Source: Cyclobacterium plantarum (GTDB taxonomy: Bacteria; Bacteroidota; Bacteroidia; Cytophagales; Cyclobacteriaceae). From it: a stretch of 64,000 nucleotides of DNA. Below, in pieces: positions 17,652-24,446 of this stretch. The translations under genes were made by a program, and so were the position numbers. The stretch spans positions 40,572 through 104,571 of the forward strand of contig NZ_JAANYN010000014.1 of the NCBI RefSeq assembly GCF_011290685.1, in the 5' to 3' direction. Under the pieces are notes generated by a model, which ran no database searches, was not told the origin of the DNA, and saw only the letters and a list, made by a program, of their open reading frames with translations. The stretch's first letter is position 1; the number at the start of each line of letters is the position of its first letter.

Positions 17652-17739
17652 GGAAGCAGGAGCATGGATATCGAAGAAAAAATCAAGTCAGGGGATTAGC
17701 GGACTTGTCCGGTTGATCGGGTTTGCTATGGTTCTTCCA

Positions 17740-18168
17740 TCAATTGATGGAATCTTTATTTTTGGTGATGACAATGTTTTTATCGAACAGATTGTAGATC
17801 TCGGTAAATACCTGTGGATATACGGGTTTTTCAAGGTAACCGATTACCTGTGGATATTTGTTGGATCTGGCTTTGTCTGCAGGGTCAGTGGAAGAAGTCA
17901 CCATGACCACCTGAATTTTGTTTTTATAGGTTTTTTCCTGCAGCAATTCCAAAAATGACCATCCATCCATTACAGGCATGTTGATATCCAGAAAGACCAA
18001 AATGGTATCAAAATCATCTTTCCTGTTTTCGAGAATCTGAAACGCAAGTTTTCCATTCTCTGAAGTATGTATCGGGCCGTTAATTGGTGATGTTTTGACA
18101 ATTTTCTTTATATAATGTAGCGTCAAAATATCGTCATCCACAATTATGGTTTCAAGTTTCTGTTTCAT
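17740..18168 (-). CDS. Single-domain response regulator (receiver only)
   Basis: The 142-residue protein is one CheY-like receiver domain. The acidic pocket is DDD near 11-13, the phosphorylation site is D61 in FLDINMPVMDGW, the switch threonine/serine is in MVTSSTDPAD and the conserved lysine is in YLEKPV. No output domain follows, so it must act through protein contacts, as is common for orphan receivers in Bacteroidota. No histidine kinase is nearby. It is upstream of smc on the same strand with a 139-base gap that contains the smc promoter, so it is probably separately transcribed. Confidence 0.92.
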   Translation of the reverse strand: MKQKLETIIVDDDILTLHYIKKIVKTSPINGPIHTSENGKLAFQILENRKDDFDTILVFLDINMPVMDGWSFLELLQEKTYKNKIQVVMVTSSTDPADKARSNKYPQVIGYLEKPVYPQVFTEIYNLFDKNIVITKNKDSIN

Positions 18169-18823
18169 GCTGCAACTTTAATTTAACCCGGAAATCCAGC
18201 TTTTAAAATTTAATCTTCTGTATTTCGAATTTATGACTTAATACAAGATAAACAAAACCGAATTTAAAAAAATAAGGTTTGAATTCAAAAAAATAACCTG
18301 TATTCAAATATATATAAACGAAAAAATATTAATTATAATTTTAAATTGTTTGGCAGGTATTGTGTTTTGGCCTGTTTGCTAAAAGTTTCAATTAAAATGG
18401 TTTTTATCATTGGATAAACCTCACTCATAAAATCTTTAAACTAAAGTGGTCTGAATAAAAAAAATAATGGAATCGGGATAATAGTTCTAGATTTATGCAT
18501 TTGGGTACCTGTTTATTGAGCTTCATATCGGTAGGTTTTGATTAGTGAAAATAAATATTAAAATAAGTATATAATATTTTATTGCCTTTTAAGAATAAAT
18601 TTGATAAATGGCCTATTAAATGAGTATAAATAACAATGAAAAATTAAAAACCAATAATATATACGGTAAAAATAATTTAAATTACTAGAAAATGCTTTGT
18701 AAAATTATTTCTTGCACATCATTTTTTTAAGTTCTATATTTAAAATATAATTAGAGATTATTGTATTATTTGAACTAGGTAAATTAATCACTTAAAGCGT
18801 TTTTAACTAAAAAAGAAAAGATC
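18169..18823. other. AT-rich gene-free region
   Basis: These 655 bases separate the divergent response regulator and bactofilin genes. They are strongly AT-rich with many A/T runs and contain no open reading frame with protein-like content. Promoters for both flanking genes should lie here, but no unambiguous TTTG/TAnnTTTG pair could be fixed. A structured RNA cannot be excluded; no clear GC-rich stem was seen. Confidence 0.6.
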
Positions 18824-19291
18824 ATGTGGACCTCAGAAAAAAAATCCAACCCTGCTATGGATGGGCCAAGTTCAACCTCCTTTTTTGCTCCTGGGTTCAG
18901 GATGATAGGAGACATCGATTCCAGTAATGATATTAGGGTTGAAGGAATCATCCAGGGCAACCTGACTACTACCAAAAAGGTGATCATAGGCAAGACCGGA
19001 CAGATCATTGGCAATGTTAAAGCCAGTCACATTTCAATTTTAGGGGAGGTTGTAGGTGAGGTTGTGGCTACAGACATCACCATCATTGGTGAAACTGGTG
19101 TAGTTCATGGTTCGGTACTTTCCAATAAAATAAAAATTGAAACCGGGGCTGAAGTGGAAGCTTGTATTAAGAAATACAGTGAAAACAAAGAAATGAATAA
19201 AACTGAAAAAGAGGATAATAAGAGTAAAATTGGCAAAATAAAAGACAACAGTCTCCATCCACAGCTGATGAAGGAATCTATTGAAAACTGA
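18824..19291 (+). CDS. Bactofilin (polymer-forming cytoskeletal protein)
   Basis: Bactofilins form nucleotide-independent filaments that position cell-wall and polysaccharide machinery. The 155-residue protein has the right-handed beta-helix repeats typical of the family, visible as evenly spaced hydrophobic-glycine steps: IGDIDSSNDIRVEGIIQGN, IGKTGQIIGNVKA, ILGEVVGEVVATD, IIGETGVVHGSV (about 28-105). The short proline-containing N-terminal tail and a longer charged, disordered C-terminal tail (about 115-155, rich in Lys/Glu) are usual. No M23 peptidase partner is adjacent. Its start ATG at 18824 is preceded by an A-rich stretch. Confidence 0.92.
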   Translation: MWTSEKKSNPAMDGPSSTSFFAPGFRMIGDIDSSNDIRVEGIIQGNLTTTKKVIIGKTGQIIGNVKASHISILGEVVGEVVATDITIIGETGVVHGSVLSNKIKIETGAEVEACIKKYSENKEMNKTEKEDNKSKIGKIKDNSLHPQLMKESIEN

Positions 19292-19308
19292 GCTAGGTCA
19301 TATAGCGT

Positions 19309-19333
19309 GCTAAGGGATCAATTGTCCCTTAGC
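19309..19333. terminator. Hairpin between convergent genes
   Basis: GCTAAGGGA (19309-19317) pairs with TCCCTTAGC (19325-19333). On the plus strand a T-rich stretch (GTTTCTTTTCT) follows after a few bases, so it may end the bactofilin transcript. It overlaps the last codons of the minus-strand gene. Confidence 0.6.
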
Positions 19334-19887
19334 GCTGTTTCTTTTCTAAAATTTTGTTCTCCCAATACCATTTCTGAAGCCAGCTTTGCGATTTTTTCTA
19401 AGCTGCGGTTTTCCGGTAGGGATTCGTTCAATACTTTTATTATTCTTCCTTTTTGATTCAGAAAGTAGACGGGATTTTTACTTTCCGGTTTTTTCAAAAC
19501 AGGCGATTCAATTAATTCGGTTTCTTCATTCTCCGTTTGGTAAAATATAGGGAAGATCAAATCCTCACTCACATAGGAATTAACCCAGTTCACAGAATTA
19601 AGGTGTTCATCAAATGATTTACAGTTAAATCCGATCAAGTGAAAATTCAGGTCTTTTAGCAATTTTAACCTCTCCAGAAACGATTTCTTTTCCAAATTAT
19701 TCCTTGGGATTATCTCTGATGGGTTGATGTATACAATTGTCTTTTTGTCCTTTATCATCGATTGGAAGAAGACGTTTCCAAAATGGGTTTTCACAAGTAG
19801 ATTCGGAAAATCGCTTTGCTTTTCAATTTCGTGGGGGAATATTTTTTTAGTTTTCATCATGGGTAGGGTTCTTTTGGTAGCAATCAT
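19318..19887 (-). CDS. Peroxiredoxin-fold protein lacking the catalytic cysteine
   Basis: This 189-residue protein is not assigned by any obvious name, but its order of motifs resembles the AhpC/TSA peroxiredoxin fold: a strand (KTIVYIN), a P-x3-x-x2-x segment, a helix, a strand (FHLIGFNC) with the SFDEHLNSVNWV helix, then FPIF, and a late strand-turn PVYFLNQKGRI that looks like the family's FIIDKDGVI. In peroxiredoxins the active site reads PxxxTxxC; here the aligned segment at 56-63 is PSEIIPRN, so threonine and cysteine are Ile60 and Asn63. If the alignment holds it cannot reduce peroxides and may be a binding or regulatory protein. C89 is the only cysteine seen. The start could be M1, M10 or M11. 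It converges on the bactofilin gene. Confidence 0.6.
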   Translation of the reverse strand: MIATKRTLPMMKTKKIFPHEIEKQSDFPNLLVKTHFGNVFFQSMIKDKKTIVYINPSEIIPRNNLEKKSFLERLKLLKDLNFHLIGFNCKSFDEHLNSVNWVNSYVSEDLIFPIFYQTENEETELIESPVLKKPESKNPVYFLNQKGRIIKVLNESLPENRSLEKIAKLASEMVLGEQNFRKETALRDN

Positions 19888-20103
19888 TTTGTATTATGAA
19901 TATAATAAAAAATGATTGAAATATTAAGAGATATAATGACTTTCCTATTAAAAACTGATTTAAATCATTTAATAATCTAATTAATAATAGCCCAGATCAT
20001 AATACTAGATTCGCCTTTACTTTTTTAACAAGTTGCTGACGGGTCCATTTCTGGTCTGTTTTTTTTAAGGATGCTGCCTGCAGAAATGTTCGATCGAAAC
20101 GAT

Positions 20104-20111
20104 TAATTTTG
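20104..20111 (+). promoter_or_regulatory. Candidate -7 element
   Basis: TAATTTTG at 20104-20111 is a perfect TAnnTTTG match. Its expected start point lies beyond 20116, which argues that translation of the next gene begins at 20140 and not at the upstream ATG at 20116. The -33 element is weak. Confidence 0.4.
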
Positions 20112-20139
20112 TACCTTGATTTTTCAAAGCAACAATACT

Positions 20140-20640
20140 ATGGATTCAGGAACGATATTCTATATCATTGCCATCATCATTTATTTTATTTACACTTCTT
20201 TTGCCAAGAAGAAAACCCCTGAAATGGAGAATGATCCGGAGACAACCGAAAAGGCCCCTAAGAAAGGTCCTTCATTTGAAGAGTTGCTCAGGGAAATTCG
20301 GAATGACCAGTCAGAGAGAGAAAGGGATCTGGAATACGATGGTGAAAAAGAGGTTACGGAACCGACACCTGAATTTTCCAGAAAGCCGGCTAAGCCGGAA
20401 CATGCTAAAATTCCCGAAATTGAGGGTTCTTATAAAGATCCGTACCGGGATATCAAGCAACCCTTGGTAAAATTGGATGATCAGGTGGATCTGGAGGATG
20501 ACAAAAAGATCCTGGGTGAGGTAGTGGATGTAGCTGAAGAATATTCAGGAAGGAGCAAATATGCCAGGATTTTAAAAAATACCGACTCTGCCAGAGATGC
20601 GGTGATATTAACTGAAATTTTCAACAGAAGACATTTTTAA
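20140..20640 (+). CDS. Membrane-anchored protein of unknown function
   Basis: The 166-residue protein has one N-terminal membrane helix (IFYIIAIIIYFIYTSF, about 5-20), then a basic stop-transfer (AKKK), then a long highly charged, proline-containing cytoplasmic tail that is probably largely disordered. The last 25 residues (ARILKNTDSARDAVILTEIFNRR) form a likely amphipathic helix, a typical end for conserved Bacteroidota proteins of this kind. No domain family is recognised. The start at 20140 is favoured over 20116 by the promoter position and because it places the helix at the usual distance from the N-terminus. Confidence 0.75.
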   Translation: MDSGTIFYIIAIIIYFIYTSFAKKKTPEMENDPETTEKAPKKGPSFEELLREIRNDQSERERDLEYDGEKEVTEPTPEFSRKPAKPEHAKIPEIEGSYKDPYRDIKQPLVKLDDQVDLEDDKKILGEVVDVAEEYSGRSKYARILKNTDSARDAVILTEIFNRRHF

Positions 20641-20694
20641 TTGCCATCAGTCTCAGTAAAAAAGCAATTCCCTGATGTATAAATCTATTAATCT

Positions 20695-21891
20695 GTGATT
20701 ATTCGCTGGATAAAATCCCTGGGGCCGGGATTGATTACTGCCGCTTTGGTGTTTGGGCCGGGAAGTCTTACCATTACTTCCAAACTAGGGGCAGTTTATG
20801 GCTATCAGTTACTTTGGGTGATCCTTGTAGCCGTTGTTTTAATGTTAACCTTTACCGGGATGGGGGCAAGGATTGGCCTGGCTGCAAATACTTCCCTGAT
20901 CAATCTATTCAGAGAAAAGTGGGGAAATGCAGCAGCATGGATTGCCGGATTTGGTCTTTTCTTTGTAACAGCCTCTTTTCAGGCAGGAAATACCGTTGGC
21001 GCGGGTCTGGCTCTTTCCGAATCCCTGGGTGGGGCAAATGCCCAATGGATTGTATTTATTTCATTATTGGCGATTTCATTGCTGTTTTTCAAGAGTTTTT
21101 ATAAAGTATTGGAAAAAGTGATGATTCTGATGGTGGCCATCATGCTGATCTCTTTCCTTCTTACGCTTGTCCTGGCTCCTCCTGATTTTGGAGAGGTAGT
21201 AAATGGATTGATTCCTGCCATACCCAAAGATTCTTTTGTTTTGGTCATTGCCCTGGTAGCATCCAGTTTTTCCATTGCTGGAGCATTTTACCAGTCCTAC
21301 TTGGTCCAGGAAAAAGGCTGGAATAAATCTCAAAAGCAAGAAGCCCTTACCGAAAGTTTTACAGGAATAATGGTTTTGGGTATCATCTCATCTATGATCA
21401 TGCTGAGTGCGGCCACAATTTTGTATCCTAAAGGTGTGGGAGTAAGTTCAGCCGGTGATATGGGACTTGCTTTGGCACCGGTTTATGGTCAGTTTTCCTT
21501 TCTGGTATTTATGCTGGGTTTGTTTGGGGCTTCTTTCTCCTCCTTACTTGGAAATGCCAGTATAGGGGGTACACTCCTGGCGGATGCCTTATCCCTTGGA
21601 AGAGACCTGAACGGCCTTCCTGTTAAATTACTGATTTCTCTGGTGATTGTTATCGGAGCTGCAGTGGCACTCATTTTTGGACGCCTTCCGCTGGAGCTGA
21701 TTGTTTTTGCCCAGGGGATCACTATTTTTGCCGTTCCATTCATAGGATTTGGTTTGTTTCTGATCGGAAATGATGCTAATATCATGGGCGAATTGAAGAA
21801 TAAAAAACTATCAAATATTCTTGGGGTACTTGGCTTGCTCGTTTTGCTTACCCTGGCGGTTAGCAACGGTATAAATTTATTTTTGAAATGA
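20695..21891 (+). CDS. Nramp-family-related transporter with altered metal-site motifs
   Basis: The 398-residue protein has about eleven membrane helices and the overall look of an Nramp (SLC11) transporter, with GPGLITAAL at the start of helix 1. In classical manganese/iron Nramps helix 1 carries DPGN and helix 6 carries a methionine-proline-histidine motif, which bind and couple metal. Here helix 1 reads GPGS (about 21-24) and the helix 6 region reads SIAGAF (about 193-198), so both metal motifs are changed. It is a divergent Nramp-related protein whose substrate cannot be called; Mg, a non-metal solute or another cation are all possible. The start codon is GTG at 20695, with no better ATG in front of helix 1. 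Confidence 0.8.
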   Translation: MIIRWIKSLGPGLITAALVFGPGSLTITSKLGAVYGYQLLWVILVAVVLMLTFTGMGARIGLAANTSLINLFREKWGNAAAWIAGFGLFFVTASFQAGNTVGAGLALSESLGGANAQWIVFISLLAISLLFFKSFYKVLEKVMILMVAIMLISFLLTLVLAPPDFGEVVNGLIPAIPKDSFVLVIALVASSFSIAGAFYQSYLVQEKGWNKSQKQEALTESFTGIMVLGIISSMIMLSAATILYPKGVGVSSAGDMGLALAPVYGQFSFLVFMLGLFGASFSSLLGNASIGGTLLADALSLGRDLNGLPVKLLISLVIVIGAAVALIFGRLPLELIVFAQGITIFAVPFIGFGLFLIGNDANIMGELKNKKLSNILGVLGLLVLLTLAVSNGINLFLK

Positions 21892-21962
21892 ATAGTACCC
21901 GAATCATATTTGAAATTCAAAACTATGGTAAACCTTATGTTTAATTCATTAAATCAACCATG

Positions 21963-22347
21963 TTGAAATCCTCGCACACAGGGATGATTATTGGCCATGC
22001 GCATTTCCACCGAAAAAAATAGGGTCAGGCCAACCCGACTTATATGAGGGTATTTTATGAGCTTTGAAAATCAAAATATAATCCAATGAAATCGAGCCTG
22101 CCTACCGGACAGGCAGGCATGACGAGAACGTCAAACAGTGGGATGATTATAAAGCATATGAGATTCCCTGTCCGACTACAGGCGGGCGTCTGACCGCTAA
22201 AAATAATTTATAAACAGGTGAAATCGACACGAGTAAAACCATCATTAAATACACAGGGCAATCGATTATATCAATCGTCAAAGATTCCCCGTTCGACTGG
22301 CGTTATCCGGGCGGACATATGACCGCTAAAAAACTATGATAATCAAA
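21963..22347. repeat. Degenerate tandem repeat array, three units of about 125-130 bases
   Basis: The 455-base gap 21892-22346 holds no gene. From 21963 it contains three diverged head-to-tail units starting with TGAAATC at about 21964, 22087 and 22219, of about 124, 132 and 128 bases. Shared internal marks are ACACAGGGATGATTAT or close variants about 15-50 bases in, a GC-rich centre (in unit 2 also the palindrome GCCTGCCTACCGGACAGGCAGGC, shown here only by its ends GCCTGCC/GGCAGGC), and the end GACCGCTAAAAA followed by an AT-rich run. The last unit ends in the ATGAAATCC start of the next gene. A further diverged unit lies at 5889. Confidence 0.5.
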
Positions 22348-23363
22348 TGAAATCCATAGCAGAACTTGAAGAAAAACTCAGTAGCCCCTCTAAAGCGCTC
22401 ATTAATGACTTAAGAAGGATTGAGGGGGACATTATTATTTTGGGAGTAGGAGGAAAGATGGGACCCAGCCTTGCAAAACTGATCCTAAGAGCTGTTAATT
22501 CTGCCAACCTGAAAAAAAAGGTAATCGGTGTCTCACGATTTTCAGACGCTGGCACAAAGGCCGATCTTCAGGACCACGGCCTTCAGTGTATCAGTGCCGA
22601 TTTATTGGATGATGAAGCGTTACAGGCCCTTCCCCATGCTGAAAATGTAATTTATATGGCAGGGAAAAAATTTGGAACCTCCGGAGATGCACATACTACC
22701 TGGGCCATGAATGCCTACCTTCCCGGCCGGGTTTCAGAAAAATATAAAAATTCGAGGATGGTCATTTTTTCCAGTGGAAATATTTATCCTTTTGTACACT
22801 ATGCCTCCGGCGGTGCCACGGAAGATACAGCCCCAGAACCTCTGGGTGAATATGCCCAATCATGCCTGGGCAGGGAAAGGATATTTGAATATTACAGTCA
22901 TCGCTATGGTATTCCCATGCTCATTTACCGGTTGAATTATGCCATTGACATGCGTTATGGAAACTTACTTGAAATAGGGAAAATGGTTTCCGAGGGACAA
23001 GCCATTGACCTGAGAAGCGGACATATGAACGTCATATGGCAAGGGGATGCCAACGAAATCGCCATCCGAGCGCTCTTACACACAAGCAGCCCCCCAAAAC
23101 TGCTTAACGTCACAGGCCCTGAAACCATCAGTATTCAACAGGTGGCGGGTATTTTTGGAAGGATTTTCGGGAAGGCTCCGGTATTTAAAAATGAACCGGA
23201 CCCTTATGTATTACTCAACAATGCTTCCCGCTGTCACCGCATGTTTGGGTATCCCAGCACATCCTTGCTTGAAATGATAGAAATGACCGCTGAATGGATA
23301 CTTCAGAAGGGAGAAATACTAAACAAACCTACCCATTTTCAGGAACGAGAAGGAAAATTCTAA
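22347..23363 (+). CDS. NAD-dependent epimerase/dehydratase family protein (extended SDR) without the YxxxK lysine
   Basis: The 338-residue protein has an N-terminal Rossmann fold with GVGGKMG (33-39) as the dinucleotide-binding glycine motif, a conserved serine region FSSGN (141-145), and the YAQSC segment at 169-173 where extended short-chain dehydrogenases carry YxxxK. The tyrosine is present but the lysine position is Cys173. The later part (NVIWQGDANEIAIRALLH) is typical of sugar epimerase C-terminal halves. It is three bases before a DHDPS-family aldolase gene, so the pair likely handles a sugar acid or amino-sugar derivative in the cytoplasm. The start codon falls at the right end of a tandem repeat. 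Confidence 0.8.
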   Translation: MKSIAELEEKLSSPSKALINDLRRIEGDIIILGVGGKMGPSLAKLILRAVNSANLKKKVIGVSRFSDAGTKADLQDHGLQCISADLLDDEALQALPHAENVIYMAGKKFGTSGDAHTTWAMNAYLPGRVSEKYKNSRMVIFSSGNIYPFVHYASGGATEDTAPEPLGEYAQSCLGRERIFEYYSHRYGIPMLIYRLNYAIDMRYGNLLEIGKMVSEGQAIDLRSGHMNVIWQGDANEIAIRALLHTSSPPKLLNVTGPETISIQQVAGIFGRIFGKAPVFKNEPDPYVLLNNASRCHRMFGYPSTSLLEMIEMTAEWILQKGEILNKPTHFQEREGKF

Positions 23364-23366
23364 ATC

Positions 23367-24446
23367 ATGAATCAAATAGACCCCCAAAAAAACAAGTATT
23401 TGCAGGAAGGCCTGGTCATTCCGGCCCATCCATTGGCCCTGGACTCCGGCAGGAAATTAGACGAAACCCATCAACGGGCGCTTAGCAGGTATTACCTGGC
23501 CTCCGGAGCTGGAGGTATGGCTGTAGCCGTGCATAGTACCCAGTTTGAAATCAGGGATAAAAAACATGGGCTGCTGGCGCCTGTACTGAAAATGGCCATG
23601 GAAGAAGTGCAAGCAGCAAAACTGGAAAAGCCTTTTTTGATGGTTTCGGGAATTGTTGGGGATACAGATCAAGCCCTGGAAGAGGCCTACCTGGCCAAAA
23701 GTCTGGGTTATGATTTAGGCTTATTGAGTGCAGGGGGGCTGGGCGACTGGTCAGAAAGTAAATTGATAAAAAGGGCAGAGAAAGTCGCTGAACTGATTCC
23801 CCTTTTTGGCTTTTATCTACAGCCCTCAGCAGGAGGGAGGCTGCTCAGCCATGAATTCTGGAAGGATTTTGCAGCTATCCCAAACGTGCAAGCGATAAAA
23901 ATGGCGCCGTTTAACAGGTACCAAACCCTGGATGTGGTAAGGGCTGTATGTGCCTCAGAAAGACGGCATGAAATTGCCCTGTATACGGGAAATGATGACA
24001 ACATAGTGGCCGATTTGCTCAGTTCATTTTCCTTTATGGTGGACGGGCAGTTGGTGACCAAAAGGATCGTTGGTGGATTACTGGGCCATTGGGCCGTTTG
24101 GACCAGTCGGGCAGTAGAATTGTTGGCCAGGATAAAGCATTGTCTGGAAAGAGATGGGGAGGGATTAGCTGATCTCCTGGCTTTAGGTGTGCAAATAACA
24201 GATACCAATGCGGCAATATTTGATCCAAGCAACCAGTTCAAAGGTTGTATACCAGGTATTCACGAGGTGTTGCGACGGCAAGGTCTCTTGCAGGGAAGGT
24301 GGTGTTTGAATCCACAGGAAACACTTTCCCCTGGTCAAATGGAGGAGATAGAAAGGGTCTGTTCAGATTACCCCGAATTAAATGATGATGAATTTGTTCT
24401 CAAAAATCTTTCTCAATTTTTAAATCAAAATCAAGGGGCAAGGTAA
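23367..24446 (+). CDS. Dihydrodipicolinate synthase/N-acetylneuraminate lyase family protein
   Basis: The 359-residue protein is a class I aldolase TIM barrel of the DapA/NanA family, which joins or splits pyruvate and an aldehyde through a Schiff base. The Schiff-base lysine is K178 in AIKMAPF and the catalytic tyrosine is about Y150 in FGFYLQP. It is about 60 residues longer than DapA (about 295), with extra sequence after residue 260, so it is not the lysine-pathway enzyme. With the upstream epimerase-like gene it probably acts on a keto-deoxy sugar acid. Its last 16 bases overlap the end of the convergent esterase gene. Confidence 0.82.
   Translation: MNQIDPQKNKYLQEGLVIPAHPLALDSGRKLDETHQRALSRYYLASGAGGMAVAVHSTQFEIRDKKHGLLAPVLKMAMEEVQAAKLEKPFLMVSGIVGDTDQALEEAYLAKSLGYDLGLLSAGGLGDWSESKLIKRAEKVAELIPLFGFYLQPSAGGRLLSHEFWKDFAAIPNVQAIKMAPFNRYQTLDVVRAVCASERRHEIALYTGNDDNIVADLLSSFSFMVDGQLVTKRIVGGLLGHWAVWTSRAVELLARIKHCLERDGEGLADLLALGVQITDTNAAIFDPSNQFKGCIPGIHEVLRRQGLLQGRWCLNPQETLSPGQMEEIERVCSDYPELNDDEFVLKNLSQFLNQNQGAR

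Noticed and set aside
21963..22347. Possible CRISPR array
   Set aside because: Units are 124-132 bases, diverged, and have no uniform spacers, and no cas genes are near.
24431..24446. Overlap of convergent genes as a sequencing error
   Set aside because: Both C-termini look normal; a 16-base convergent overlap is common in compact genomes.
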